A DNA stretch of 51,911 nt from Candidatus Faecaligallichristensenella faecipullorum (GTDB lineage: Bacteria > Bacillota > Clostridia > Christensenellales > Aristaeellaceae). The translations under genes were made by a program, and so were the position numbers. Location of the stretch: positions 1-51,911 of the forward strand of contig DVJW01000210.1 in the NCBI GenBank assembly GCA_018716505.1, read 5' to 3'. The notes under the pieces were generated by a model. The model was given only the letters and a program-made list of their open reading frames with translations, ran no database searches and was not told the DNA's origin. Below, in pieces: positions 7,740-16,711 of this stretch (position 1 is the stretch's first letter; every line of letters starts with the position of its first letter).

Positions 7740-7815
7740 TGGTGTGCCTGACAGGATTTGAACCTGCGGCCTTCTGAGTCGGAGTCAGACACTCTATCCA
7801 CTGAGCTACAGGCAC
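7740..7815 (-). tRNA. tRNA-Arg (anticodon CCG)
   Basis: A 76-nt cloverleaf on the minus strand. The acceptor arm GTGCCTG/CAGGCAC, D-arm GCTCAGTGGATAGAGT, anticodon stem TCTGA/TCAGA and T-arm GCAGG TTCGAAT CCTGT all pair. The anticodon loop CTCCGAC gives anticodon CCG, which reads the CGG codon. The CCA end is encoded after discriminator A. Confidence 0.95.
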
Positions 7816-7943
7816 ATACACCACAATCAACTCACGTTTAGATATTATAGCAAGAACATCGCCCAAAATCAAGCCCCATGGGCCGGAAAATCAAAAATAT
7901 TGTTTTGATCCTTCCGATTTTACCGAACTGCAGCAAAAATACA

Positions 7944-7972
7944 TTGACATTTTAGGGAAATTCCTGTATAAT
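7944..7972 (+). promoter_or_regulatory. Promoter of the HelD-like gene
   Basis: TTGACA (7944-7949) and TATAAT (7967-7972) with a 17-nt spacer; both boxes are perfect consensus. Confidence 0.9.
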
Positions 7973-8027
7973 ATTTTTCCTTTCTCAAAATAGATTCACA
8001 GAACGACAACCAATGGAGGTGTTTCCC

Positions 8028-10247
8028 TTGGCGGAGCTGAATCATCCCGACGCGCCGGCCGAGCTGGCCCATCTGAAACAGACTTTGGATTTGATCGCCC
8101 GTGAGCAGGTGGTGGCCCGCGATGAGCTTAGCCGCGCCACCGAGGAACTGAATGTGGCGCGCAAGTACGACCCGGATGCCCTGCCGCTGAGGGAAATGCT
8201 GTACGCCCGGGCCAATCAGTCGGTGCGCAACCTGGAAAAGGCCTATCTGCGCCCCTACTTTACCCGGGTGGATTTTATCGAGGCCCAGGATCAGGTGAAG
8301 CGCGAGTATTATATCGGCCGCTATGGCGTGATGCACAGCGACACCCTGGAACCCGAGGTCATCGACTGGCGCAGCCCGGTGGCCAATCTGTACTACTCGG
8401 GCCAGGTGGGCCCCATGCACTATGTGACCCCGGACGGGGATATGCAGGGCGAGCTCACCTTAAAGCGCCAATTCGGCATTGAGGACAGCAAGCTTTTGAC
8501 CATCTTTGACACCGGGGTGGTGTCCCAGGATGCCTATCTTCAATCGGTGCTGGGCGCGGTGTCTGGGGACCGGCTTCGGGAAATTGTAACCACCATTCAG
8601 GCCGAACAGAACTATGTCATCCGCCATCCGCTGAACGTGCCGCTGGTGGTGCAGGGCGTGGCCGGCTCGGGCAAAACCACCATTGCCCTGCACCGCATTG
8701 CCTACCTCTTATACACCTTCCAGGATAAGCTCCAGCCCGAGCACATGATGATCCTGGCCCCCAATCCGCTGTTTTTGAACTATATTTCCGGGGTTTTGCC
8801 GGATTTGGGGGTGGAGCGGGTCAAACAGACCACCTTCCCGCTGCTCATGGCCGAGTGGTTGGGCAAGGCCCTGCCCAAGACGGAAAAGGCCGACACCCTG
8901 GAACATCAGCTGGCCATGGCCCCCGAGGAGCGGGAACGGGCCGCCCAAATCGCCCATGTCAAGGGGTCGCTGGAGATGGAGGCGCGCCTCAACGCCTGGC
9001 TGGACAAATTTGAGGAGCGGTTGGTGCCTGAGGGCGATCTGCTGTTCGGCCCGGTCCGGCTCTACAGCCGGGATCAGCTGCGGGATTGCCTGCTCAAGGA
9101 TTTGAAGCCCTTCCCCCTGGAGCGGCGCGTCAAGGAGTTTAAAAAGATCCTGACCCGCAAGGTCAAGGAGGCGGCCAATAAGGTCATCGAATGGCTGATG
9201 GAGGAATGCGAGCGCAGGGTGGAGCGGCTGATGGCCACCCTGCCCAACGACGAGGCCCGCCGCGGCCGCATCCGCGCCCTGTATGACAGCCGGGATCAGC
9301 GCATTCAGCAATCCAAGGATCAGATCAAGCCCTATATCAAGCAGGTGTTGGACAGCTTTCCCTCGCTGCAGCCCTTGGATTGCTATCGGGCCTTCTGGCA
9401 GGATCAGTTGGACAGCACGGACGAAGATCTGCGCGCCGCGGCCCAATATACGGTTCAGCGGCTCAAGGCCAAGCGCCCCAGCGTGGACGCCGAGGACGCC
9501 GCGCCCCTGGCCATGATGGCCATGCGGTTGATTGAGTTGAGCCGCATGGATGTGCGCCATATCGTCATCGACGAGGCCCAGGATTTTAGCCCGCTGGAAT
9601 TTATGCTGCTCAGGCGCATGTCCCGGGATGCCTCCATGACCGTGGTGGGGGATCTGATGCAGGGGGTGCACGCCTGGCGCGGGCTCACCGATTGGAAACA
9701 GCTCACCGACGGGGTTTTTGAGGGCAAGGCGGTGCAGCACTATCTGGTGACCAGCTACCGAAACACCGTGGAAATCATGAACTGCGCCCTGAGGGTGGCG
9801 CGCAACCGGCCCACCCCGGGCCAGAGAGAGGCCAAGCCGGTGCTGCGCCATGGGCCCGAGCCCGAGTTTATCGCCTTTAAAACCGCGGATCAACAGGCCG
9901 CGCTGGTGGCTGAAATTATCCGCAAATGGCGGGAAGAGGGCATGACCACCATCGCGGTGGTGGACCGCACCGAAAAGCAGCTTTCCGCCTTGATGAAGCG
10001 CCTGCCCAAGGATTTGAATATCCGCCTGTTGGATGTGAACGACGAAAGCTATTCCGGCGGCATACTGGCCGCGCCCGCCAGCTCGGTCAAGGGCCTGGAA
10101 TTCGACGGGGTGATCATGGCCGATTTGAGCGAGGATCATTTTCAGGATCAGGAGCTGGACGCCCGGCTGCTGTATGTGTGCCTGACCCGCCCGCTGCACC
10201 GGCTGGCCGGGCTGTACCGGGGGGAACTCACCCCGCTGCTGAAATAA
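8028..10247 (+). CDS. helD: HelD-type RNA polymerase recycling ATPase (UvrD/Rep-like)
   Basis: About 739 residues. HelD is an SF1 helicase-like ATPase that pries stalled RNA polymerase off nucleic acid. The N-terminus is a helical arm (residues 5-80), followed by the typical YIGRYGV and VIDWRSPVANLYY segment. Walker A is GVAGSGKTTIALHRIAYLL near residue 210, motif II is HIVIDEAQDFSPLE, motif III is VVGDLMQG, and motif VI is LLYVCLTRPLHRL. The track ATG at 8013 has no ribosome site and its ATGGAGGTG is itself the Shine-Dalgarno. The TTG at 8028 lies 6 nt after GGAGGTG and is the better start. Confidence 0.88.
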   Translation: MAELNHPDAPAELAHLKQTLDLIAREQVVARDELSRATEELNVARKYDPDALPLREMLYARANQSVRNLEKAYLRPYFTRVDFIEAQDQVKREYYIGRYGVMHSDTLEPEVIDWRSPVANLYYSGQVGPMHYVTPDGDMQGELTLKRQFGIEDSKLLTIFDTGVVSQDAYLQSVLGAVSGDRLREIVTTIQAEQNYVIRHPLNVPLVVQGVAGSGKTTIALHRIAYLLYTFQDKLQPEHMMILAPNPLFLNYISGVLPDLGVERVKQTTFPLLMAEWLGKALPKTEKADTLEHQLAMAPEERERAAQIAHVKGSLEMEARLNAWLDKFEERLVPEGDLLFGPVRLYSRDQLRDCLLKDLKPFPLERRVKEFKKILTRKVKEAANKVIEWLMEECERRVERLMATLPNDEARRGRIRALYDSRDQRIQQSKDQIKPYIKQVLDSFPSLQPLDCYRAFWQDQLDSTDEDLRAAAQYTVQRLKAKRPSVDAEDAAPLAMMAMRLIELSRMDVRHIVIDEAQDFSPLEFMLLRRMSRDASMTVVGDLMQGVHAWRGLTDWKQLTDGVFEGKAVQHYLVTSYRNTVEIMNCALRVARNRPTPGQREAKPVLRHGPEPEFIAFKTADQQAALVAEIIRKWREEGMTTIAVVDRTEKQLSALMKRLPKDLNIRLLDVNDESYSGGILAAPASSVKGLEFDGVIMADLSEDHFQDQELDARLLYVCLTRPLHRLAGLYRGELTPLLK

Positions 10248-10294
10248 ATTCGGGATATGGCCCGGAACGTGTCGAACAAGCCGGCATGCTGTTT

Positions 10295-10322
10295 CCCCCC
10301 GGCTTTGCCGGGGGATATTTTT
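10295..10322 (+). terminator. Terminator after helD
   Basis: The stem CCCCCCGGC / GCCGGGGG with a TTT loop is followed by ATATTTTT. Confidence 0.85.
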
Positions 10323-10323
10323 A

Positions 10324-10352
10324 TGGAAAAACTTAAGCCGGTATGATACAAT
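10324..10352 (+). promoter_or_regulatory. Probable promoter of the yjdF transcript
   Basis: TGGAAA at 10324-10329, a 17-nt spacer and an extended -10 TGATACAAT ending at 10352. Predicted transcription starts at the first base of the riboswitch. The -35 box is weak. Confidence 0.55.
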
Positions 10353-10358
10353 CATGGG

Positions 10359-10468
10359 GCAAAGATAAAAACGCAACGCAGGCGCAAAACGCCTGTAGAG
10401 CCGGTAGGTAGCCCGGCCGCACCGAAAGGTGTAAGTAACCCTCCCTCCTTGGGTCGTCCGTTCTTTGC
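10359..10468 (+). promoter_or_regulatory. yjdF-motif riboswitch (azaaromatic sensor)
   Basis: A closing stem GCAAAG / CTTTGC encloses GATAAAAACGCAACG, the hairpin CAGGCG/CGCCTG, GAGCCGGTAGGTAGC, a hairpin CACC GAAA GGTG, and AGTAACCCTCCCTCCTTGGGTCGTCCG. This matches my recollection of the yjdF motif, and the very next gene is yjdF, its known partner. The class binds a range of azaaromatic compounds and generally turns translation on. The Shine-Dalgarno AAGGAGG lies 14 nt after the closing stem. Confidence 0.88.
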
Positions 10469-10496
10469 GGGGATAAAACGTTAAGGAGGAATGGTC

Positions 10497-10913
10497 ATGG
10501 ACAGAGTATCGGGCGCGCTGACGGTTTTTTTCGAGGATCCCTTCTGGGTAGGCGTTTTTGAGCGCATATCCGGGGAAAGGCTTGCCGTATGCAAGGTGAC
10601 CTTTGGATCAAGCCCCAAGGACAACGAGGTATACGCCTTCATCCTGAAACATTACCGCGGCCTTCGATTCAGTCCGGCTGTGGCAGCCGCCGTAAAGGAA
10701 ACCGCCCATAACCCCAAAAGGGTGAGGCGCCAGGTGCGCAGGCAGGTAGGCAATACCGGCATCGGCACCAAATCGCAGCAGGCGTTGAATTTACAGCGGG
10801 AGCAGTTGAAAACCGAACGCAAAGCGGTCTGCCGGGAACGCCGGGAGGCGGAGCAGGAGCGGCGGTTTGAACTGAAACAGCAGAAAAAGAGAGAGAAGCA
10901 TAGGGGCAGATAA
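10497..10913 (+). CDS. yjdF: YjdF-family protein (DUF2992)
   Basis: 138 residues. The family is small and its biochemical role is unknown; it is thought to help deal with azaaromatic toxins sensed by its riboswitch. The N-terminal half has the conserved LTVFFEDPFWVGVFER and the middle NPKRVRRQVRRQV. The last 50 residues are a highly charged Arg/Lys/Glu/Gln helix (REQLKTERKAVCRERREAE). The track begins at an ATG that abuts AGGAGGA. The ATG six bases later (10497) is properly spaced, so I use it. Confidence 0.9.
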   Translation: MDRVSGALTVFFEDPFWVGVFERISGERLAVCKVTFGSSPKDNEVYAFILKHYRGLRFSPAVAAAVKETAHNPKRVRRQVRRQVGNTGIGTKSQQALNLQREQLKTERKAVCRERREAEQERRFELKQQKKREKHRGR

Positions 10914-10934
10914 CGCCGCTCCGTGCTTCTCCCC

Positions 10935-10971
10935 AAGCGCCGGCGCCCTTGAAGCGGGTTCCGGCGTTTTT
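10935..10971 (+). terminator. Terminator after yjdF
   Basis: CGCCGG / CCGGCG stem with a 17-nt loop followed by TTTTTG. Confidence 0.7.
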
Positions 10972-10973
10972 GC

Positions 10974-11002
10974 TTGCCATTCGCGCCCGGGCCGCTTATA
11001 AT
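10974..11002 (+). promoter_or_regulatory. Promoter of the D-cysteine desulfhydrase-like gene
   Basis: TTGCCA (10974-10979), a 17-nt spacer and TATAAT (10997-11002). The track's start codon at 10974 lies in this -35 box, so it cannot be the real start. Confidence 0.8.
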
Positions 11003-11030
11003 GGAAGAAAAAATAAGGGAGGTCTTCCCA

Positions 11031-12089
11031 GTGAACAACGAAATTCAGCAGGTTCGCGCCTTGATGGCGCAAAAGCCCAGGGCGAATCTGGGCTTTTTTC
11101 CCACCCCCTTTTATAAGCTGGAACGCATGAGCCGGGAATTGGGCGTTGAGCTGTATATCAAGCGAGACGATTTTTCGGGCATGAGCCTTTTTGGGGGCAA
11201 CAAAATCCGAAAGCTGGAATACCTGATGGGCGACGCCCTGGATAAGGGCTGCGATACCGTGTTTACCTATGGGGCCACCCAGTCCAATCATGCCATGCAG
11301 ACCGTGACCGCGGCCCGCAAACTGGGGCTCACGCCCATTCTGTATCTGAACGCCTATGTGGAGCCCGATGAGAACGACATTCGCGCCAACATGCTGTTGG
11401 ATCGGGTGCTGGGGGCCCAGATGCATATCGTCAAGGGCCTGGACGGGGAAACCGAGGCCCAGACCGAAGCAAGGTGTGTGGAATTGGGCCATCAGCACGC
11501 CCAAAGGCTGGAGGCCCAGGGCCACAAATGCTATGATATCCCCCTGGGCGGGGCCAGCGTGGTGGGCAGCGCGGGCTTTATCGGCGGCTATGCCGAGCTG
11601 ATGGAGCAGTGCGCGGACATGAACCTGGAACCGGATCATCTGTTTTTGGCCACCGGAACCGGCGGCACCTTGGCTGGCCTGGTGGCCGGGCGCGCGATGC
11701 TGGGGGGCGGCCCCCGGATTGTCGGGGTGGCGGTGAGCGAAAAGGGCCCGGAGTATGAAAAGAAGTGCGCCAATTTAGCCAACGGGGCCCTGGAATGGCT
11801 GGGCGCTCCGGCGCGGGTGGAGGATTCGGACTTTACCGTGGATCGGGGCTACTTTGCCCCGGGCTATGAGCAGCCCAATGAGCGGGCCACCAGGGCCATC
11901 CGCATGCTGGCCCGGATGGAAGGGCTGATTACCGATCCGGTGTATACCGGAAAGGCCCTGGCCGGACTTCTGGGCGCGGTGGAATCCGGCCAGCTGGCCC
12001 AGGGTAGCCGGGTGGTATTCTGGCATACCGGCGGGGCCACCGCCCTGTTCGCGGAAAGAGAGATTCTGGGCGATTTGTCCCAGGCCTGA
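11031..12089 (+). CDS. PLP-dependent D-cysteine desulfhydrase / ACC deaminase family
   Basis: 352 residues, fold type II PLP enzyme. Family members split D-cysteine to pyruvate, ammonia and sulfide, or deaminate 1-aminocyclopropane-1-carboxylate. FFPTPFYKLERMS and IKRDDFSG open the protein. GGNKIRKLEYL holds the PLP lysine (K58), followed by TYGATQSNHAMQT, and TGTGGTLAGL is the phosphate loop. The GTG at 11031 sits 8 nt after GGGAGG and downstream of the promoter. Clostridial homologues are usually named D-cysteine desulfhydrase; exact substrate is not provable here. The next operon also handles D-amino acids. Confidence 0.87.
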   Translation: MNNEIQQVRALMAQKPRANLGFFPTPFYKLERMSRELGVELYIKRDDFSGMSLFGGNKIRKLEYLMGDALDKGCDTVFTYGATQSNHAMQTVTAARKLGLTPILYLNAYVEPDENDIRANMLLDRVLGAQMHIVKGLDGETEAQTEARCVELGHQHAQRLEAQGHKCYDIPLGGASVVGSAGFIGGYAELMEQCADMNLEPDHLFLATGTGGTLAGLVAGRAMLGGGPRIVGVAVSEKGPEYEKKCANLANGALEWLGAPARVEDSDFTVDRGYFAPGYEQPNERATRAIRMLARMEGLITDPVYTGKALAGLLGAVESGQLAQGSRVVFWHTGGATALFAEREILGDLSQA

Positions 12090-12145
12090 TTTGTCCGCCC
12101 ATCCCGGGCAATGGATAAAAACCGCGCTGAATTTGGCCCCTTGGC

Positions 12146-12174
12146 TGTACAGCGCGCGGCGGATTCGCTATAAT
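12146..12174 (+). promoter_or_regulatory. Promoter of the GH78-like/alr operon
   Basis: TGTACA (12146-12151), 17 nt and TATAAT (12169-12174). The -10 is perfect, the -35 weak. The 86-nt leader holds a GC-rich hairpin candidate (GGTTGCGTTTCCC / GGGGAAACC). Confidence 0.6.
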
Positions 12175-12260
12175 GAAAACAGCAAAACGCCCGCGGGGGT
12201 TGCGTTTCCCTTGGGGAAACCGCTCCCGAAAGGGCGCGCATAGAAAGGCGTCTGAAAGCG

Positions 12261-14339
12261 ATGGAACAAAAGGCAAAGTGGATTTGGATTCAGGAGAGCC
12301 GCCCCAATCAGTGGGTGGAGATGGAGCGCAAGTTTGATTTGGAAGCCCAGCCCCAGAGCGCGGTGGCTGAAATTGCGGTGGATTCCAAGTATACCCTGTG
12401 GGTAAACGGCACGCTGTGCGTGCTGGATGGCGGGCTCAACCGGGGCCCGGAGTGCGGAAAGGGCTATATCGACCGGATATCCCTGGCCCGCTATCTGAAG
12501 CAGGGGGAAAATACCCTGCGCCTTATGGTATGGTATTGGGGCAACGAGGGCCGCAACAACGAGGACAGTGGACATGGCGGCCTTTATTTCCAGATGGAAA
12601 TCGATGGGGAAACCCGTTTGGTCAGCGATCATACCTGGGCCGCCCGCCTGTGCCCGGGCTATCAGGAGACCGGGAAGCCCCTGCCCGCCTATCTGTACGG
12701 TGGTCATAACGTGGGTTACGACGCCCGCAAGGCCGATGAAGCGGCCCCGGAAACCTGGCCCAGGGCGGTGGAACTGGGCGAAATGGGCTGCGCGCCCTTT
12801 GGCGAGGCCGAGCCCCGCCCGGTGCCCATGATGGCCTTTGACAAAATCCGGCCCTTTACGAAGATTCAGCGCCAAGCGGGCAAGTGGGTGTGCGATCTGC
12901 CCTACGCCTGCCAGTCCCAGCCTTATTTTAAGCTGCGCGCGCCCGAGGGCAGGATGGTGGACGTGCGCACCGATCGCTACACCGTGAACGGCGGCCCCGG
13001 GGATGAAATGCATCAGTATAACGGCCACCGGGTGGAATATATCACCCGTTCCGGCGAGCAGGAATTCGAGGCCTTTAACTGGATGTTCGGGGAAAAGATG
13101 ATCTTTACCTTTGACGAAGGGGTGGAGCTCATCGAGGTGGGCTATCGGGAGAGCGGCTACGACACCCGGGTAATGGGCAGTTTCCACACCGGGGACGGCC
13201 GGATCAACCGCCTGATGGATAAGTGCTGCCGCACCTTGATCAACTGCATGCGCGACAACTTCATGGATTGCCCGGATCGGGAGCGCGGCCAGTGGATCGG
13301 GGACGTGAGCGTGCAGACCCCCCAGGTGTTTTACCTGTTGGAGCAAAACGCGGTCATGCTCATGCGCAAGGCCATATCCGACTTTTTCCGCATGCGCCGG
13401 GGCGATGTGCTGGTGGGCAATGTGCCGGGCGTGTGCTATGGCGAGCTGCCGCCCCAATCCCTGTGTGCGGTGAGCGAATGGGGCATGCTGGCCCAATACT
13501 ATGCCTTCACCGGGGACAAGACCGCGCTGAGGCAGGGCTTTGAGCCCACCGTCGCCTACCTCAAACTCTGGGATATGCAGCAGGACGGCCTGGTGGCCCC
13601 CCGAACGGGCAATTGGCGCTGGTTCGACCATCTGGAACATATCGACGAGCCGGTGCTGGAAAACGCCTGGTATTATTCCGCCCTGAAATTTGCCCGCCAT
13701 ATGGCCGATGAACTGGGCGTTCACGATCACGACGCCCTGCTGGAAGGCCGCATGAAGTCCATTGCCGCGGCCTATGACAAGGCCTTCTGGAAGGGCGACC
13801 GCTATCAGAGCGGGGCATATACCGACGACCGGGCCCAGGCCATGGCGGCCCTGAGCGGATTGGCCTCGGAGGACAAATATCCAGCCCTGATCTCGGTGTT
13901 GGAGCATGTTCAGGAGGCCACCCCCTATATGGAGGCCTTTGTGCTGCTGGCCATGTGCGAGATGGGCGGGGGCAAGGCGGCCATGGCGCGCATGATGGAC
14001 CGCTATGGCGACTTGATTGACAACGAAAACACCACCCTGTGGGAGGACTTCCACATCCTGGGCACGCATAACCACGCCTGGAGCGGCGGCCCGGCCACCT
14101 GCCTCATGCGCTGCGCGGCCGGCATCGTGCCCGAGGGCGCGGGCCAATATCTGATCCGTCCGGTGGATATGGGCTTGAAGGCCTTTGAGGCCGCCATGTT
14201 CACCCCCTGGGGGAAGCTCAGCGTGCGCCTGGAAAACGGAATTTATTTCGTCAAGGCCCCGGAAGCGCTGTCTTTGCGCTTTGACGAGCGCATGGCGGGC
14301 GGCGCGCGCATCGCGGTGGAAATGGAGGCCGTGCAATGA
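12261..14339 (+). CDS. GH78-like (alpha-L-rhamnosidase-related) glycosidase
   Basis: 692 residues without a signal peptide, so probably intracellular. The N-terminal 160 residues are beta-sandwich (KYTLWVNGT, carbohydrate-binding-like). The catalytic six-hairpin domain holds the diagnostic NFMDCPDRERGQWIGD near residues 333-348, close to the GH78 acidic motif. The C-terminus has the usual PWGKLSVRLENG beta domain. It diverges from the full GH78 enzyme at 26019, so the sugar may not be rhamnose. It overlaps alr by ATGA, which puts a glycosidase in the same operon as D-amino-acid and peptide enzymes. RBS is GAAAGGCG, moderate. Confidence 0.8.
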   Translation: MEQKAKWIWIQESRPNQWVEMERKFDLEAQPQSAVAEIAVDSKYTLWVNGTLCVLDGGLNRGPECGKGYIDRISLARYLKQGENTLRLMVWYWGNEGRNNEDSGHGGLYFQMEIDGETRLVSDHTWAARLCPGYQETGKPLPAYLYGGHNVGYDARKADEAAPETWPRAVELGEMGCAPFGEAEPRPVPMMAFDKIRPFTKIQRQAGKWVCDLPYACQSQPYFKLRAPEGRMVDVRTDRYTVNGGPGDEMHQYNGHRVEYITRSGEQEFEAFNWMFGEKMIFTFDEGVELIEVGYRESGYDTRVMGSFHTGDGRINRLMDKCCRTLINCMRDNFMDCPDRERGQWIGDVSVQTPQVFYLLEQNAVMLMRKAISDFFRMRRGDVLVGNVPGVCYGELPPQSLCAVSEWGMLAQYYAFTGDKTALRQGFEPTVAYLKLWDMQQDGLVAPRTGNWRWFDHLEHIDEPVLENAWYYSALKFARHMADELGVHDHDALLEGRMKSIAAAYDKAFWKGDRYQSGAYTDDRAQAMAALSGLASEDKYPALISVLEHVQEATPYMEAFVLLAMCEMGGGKAAMARMMDRYGDLIDNENTTLWEDFHILGTHNHAWSGGPATCLMRCAAGIVPEGAGQYLIRPVDMGLKAFEAAMFTPWGKLSVRLENGIYFVKAPEALSLRFDERMAGGARIAVEMEAVQ

Positions 14340-15484
14340 ACGTCCAGCAGGCCATGGCCCGCTGCTGGGCCGAGATTGATTTGGATAAGCTGCTCGACAA
14401 CTATCGAAACGCCCAAAGCGAAATCGTGAACGGGGCGCGCATCATCCCGGTTTTGAAGGCCAACGCCTACGGCATGGGCGCCCTGCCCGTGGCCCGCGCG
14501 CTGGCCTCGGCCGGGGCAAACCTGTTCGCGGTGGCCGCCTTCCGGGAGGCCATGGAGCTCAAGGCCGGGCTCAAGGCCGATGTGCTGGTCATGGGCATGA
14601 CCGGGGACGCGGAACTTTGGGAGGCGGTGGACAACGGGGTAATCGTGACGCTGTTCAGCGTCCATCAGGCCCGATTGCTGAGCGAAGCCGCCCAAAAGCT
14701 TCAAAAACCCGCCCGGGTGCACCTGAAAATCGATACCGGACTGCACCGGCTGGGCTTTGCCCCGGACGAGGCGGTGGGCCAGATTCAGGAAATCGCCCGG
14801 ATGCGGGGCATACAAATCGAGGGCATGTACAGCCATCTGGCCCTGCGCAATGAAGAGGAGGACGCCCGGCAGTTTGAAAGGCTGACCTCGGTTCAAAGGG
14901 CGCTGGAGGAAAAGGGAATTTCGGTGGGCATGATGCATCTGGACGACAGCATCGGCATGGTGCGCCATCCCGAGTATCAGCTGGACGCGGTGCGCATCGC
15001 GGCGTATCTGTTCGGCGTCACGCCCTATCGCTATGCCCATCCCGAAAAGGTCAACGCCATTTGCACCCTGAAGGCGCGCATTGCGGATATCCACTGGGTG
15101 GAGGCTGGCGAATGCGTGGGGTATGACGAGGATCATCCCCTGAAGCGCAAAAGCCGGGTGGCCACCCTGTGCGCCGGCTATGTGGACGGCTTTCCCCGGG
15201 TGGCCGAGGTGGGCTCGGTGGAAATTCTGGGCAGGCGCGCCCCGGTGGTGGGGCTGGTGTGCATGGATCAGATGATGGTGGATGTGACCGGTATCCCCGA
15301 AGCCGCGCCGGGCGGGGAAGCCATACTGTTGGGTTCCTCCATAAAGGTGGATGAGCTGGCCTCCTGGGCGAATCTTAACCGCAACGAGGCCTACGCGCGC
15401 ATCAACCGCCGGGTGCCCCGAATCTATAAACAGGCGGGCAAAGCGGATTTTGTGGTGGATTACATGACCGAAACCGGCCGGTAG
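14336..15484 (+). CDS. alr: Alanine racemase
   Basis: 382 residues, normal length. It interconverts L- and D-alanine using PLP. K41 in VLKANAYGMG is the PLP lysine. The second catalytic residue is the tyrosine of AGYVDGFPR near residue 281. CMDQMMVDVT and the end RVPRIYK are also typical. Its ATGA overlap with the upstream glycosidase and its place before two peptidase-type genes suggest a catabolic or recycling role. I cannot say whether it is the only alr in the genome. Confidence 0.95.
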   Translation: MNVQQAMARCWAEIDLDKLLDNYRNAQSEIVNGARIIPVLKANAYGMGALPVARALASAGANLFAVAAFREAMELKAGLKADVLVMGMTGDAELWEAVDNGVIVTLFSVHQARLLSEAAQKLQKPARVHLKIDTGLHRLGFAPDEAVGQIQEIARMRGIQIEGMYSHLALRNEEEDARQFERLTSVQRALEEKGISVGMMHLDDSIGMVRHPEYQLDAVRIAAYLFGVTPYRYAHPEKVNAICTLKARIADIHWVEAGECVGYDEDHPLKRKSRVATLCAGYVDGFPRVAEVGSVEILGRRAPVVGLVCMDQMMVDVTGIPEAAPGGEAILLGSSIKVDELASWANLNRNEAYARINRRVPRIYKQAGKADFVVDYMTETGR

Positions 15485-15511
15485 GCTTCTATTTGGAAAG
15501 AGGGCAATTTC

Positions 15512-16711
15512 ATGACCGATGAACAACTGAAACAAGAGGCGCTGGCGCTGGCTCCCTGGCTGACGAAGACCCGGCGCGATTTGCATAAGATTCCGGAGCC
15601 CGGATTTGAGGAATTTGAGACCCAGGCCTATATCATGCGGGCCCTGGACGAGATGAAGATTCCCTATACCACCCATAAGACCTGGGTGGTGGGGCTGATT
15701 TCCGGGGCCAGGCCCGGGCGCACGGTGGCCCTGCGCGCGGATATGGACGGGCTGCCGTTAAAGGAGCCCGCGGGCTGCGGCTTTGCCTCCACCCATCCGG
15801 GCTACATGCACGCCTGCGGCCACGACGCCCATGTGACCATGGCCTTGGGCGCGGCCCGGCTGTTGAACGCCCATAAGGACGAGCTGGCCGGAAATGTGAA
15901 GCTGCTCTTTCAGCCCGCCGAGGAAACGGTGGGCGGCGCGCTGCCCATGGTGCAGGCCGGGGTGCTGGAAAATCCCCATGTGGACAAGGTGTTTGGGCTG
16001 CATGTGATGAGCCGCCTGCCCCTGGGTACGGTGGAGACCCGCTATGGCGCGCTGAACGGCTCCAGCGATGATGTCCAGCTGTTTATCCGGGGCAAGGCCG
16101 GTCATGGCGCCTATCCGGAAATGGGGGTGGATGGCATTGTGATCGCGGCCCAGGTGATCTGCGCCCTGCAAACCTTGGTGTCCCGAAGCGTGTCCCCCCT
16201 GGACAGCGCGGTGCTGAGCTTCGGCACCATTGAGGGCGGCAGCGCCAATAACGTGCTTTGCGGCGAGGTGAAGCTGCACGGCACCCTGCGCACCGTCAGC
16301 CCCAAAACCCGGGAGGCGCTGCTGCGGCGCATGGAGCAGATTTCCACCGGCATTGCCCGCTCCATGGGCGGGGATGCCGAGCTGGTCGTGGAGCCCGGTT
16401 ATTGCGCGCTGATCAATCACGACGCGGATGTGCGCCATATCCTGAACACCGCCACCCGGCTGCTGGGCAAGGAAAACGTGCTCCAAAAGCCCGAGCCCAG
16501 CATGGGCGTGGAGGATTTTTCCTATTTTATCGAACATACCCCGGGCGCGTTTTTCCATCTCGGATGCGCGGCCCCCGGGGAAAGCGAGGCCGCGCCGCTG
16601 CATAGCGTGGACTTTACCCTGGATGAGCGCTGTCTGCCCATCGGGGTGATGATGCACGCCGCGCTGGTCATGGAGGCGCTGGCCGAAATAGGAGAGGAGG
16701 AACAGGCATGA
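15512..16711 (+). CDS. M20-family amidohydrolase
   Basis: 399 residues of the hippurate hydrolase / N-acyl-amino-acid amidohydrolase group, which removes an acyl group from amino acids or small peptides with a metal pair. The visible ligands are the cysteine and histidine in HACGHDAHVTMAL (residues 106-118), the glutamates in FQPAEET and the histidine in GLHVMS. GKAGHGAYPE is in the dimerisation domain. The final metal site is near AFFHLGC. The start follows GAAAGAGGG, and the 3' end overlaps the next gene by ATGA. The acyl substrate is not identifiable. Confidence 0.9.
   Translation: MTDEQLKQEALALAPWLTKTRRDLHKIPEPGFEEFETQAYIMRALDEMKIPYTTHKTWVVGLISGARPGRTVALRADMDGLPLKEPAGCGFASTHPGYMHACGHDAHVTMALGAARLLNAHKDELAGNVKLLFQPAEETVGGALPMVQAGVLENPHVDKVFGLHVMSRLPLGTVETRYGALNGSSDDVQLFIRGKAGHGAYPEMGVDGIVIAAQVICALQTLVSRSVSPLDSAVLSFGTIEGGSANNVLCGEVKLHGTLRTVSPKTREALLRRMEQISTGIARSMGGDAELVVEPGYCALINHDADVRHILNTATRLLGKENVLQKPEPSMGVEDFSYFIEHTPGAFFHLGCAAPGESEAAPLHSVDFTLDERCLPIGVMMHAALVMEALAEIGEEEQA

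Noticed and set aside
8709-10376. 555-codon minus-strand ORF
   Set aside because: Antisense shadow of helD.
12168-14336. 722-codon minus-strand ORF
   Set aside because: Antisense shadow of the GH78-like gene; histidine/glycine-rich text without domain features.
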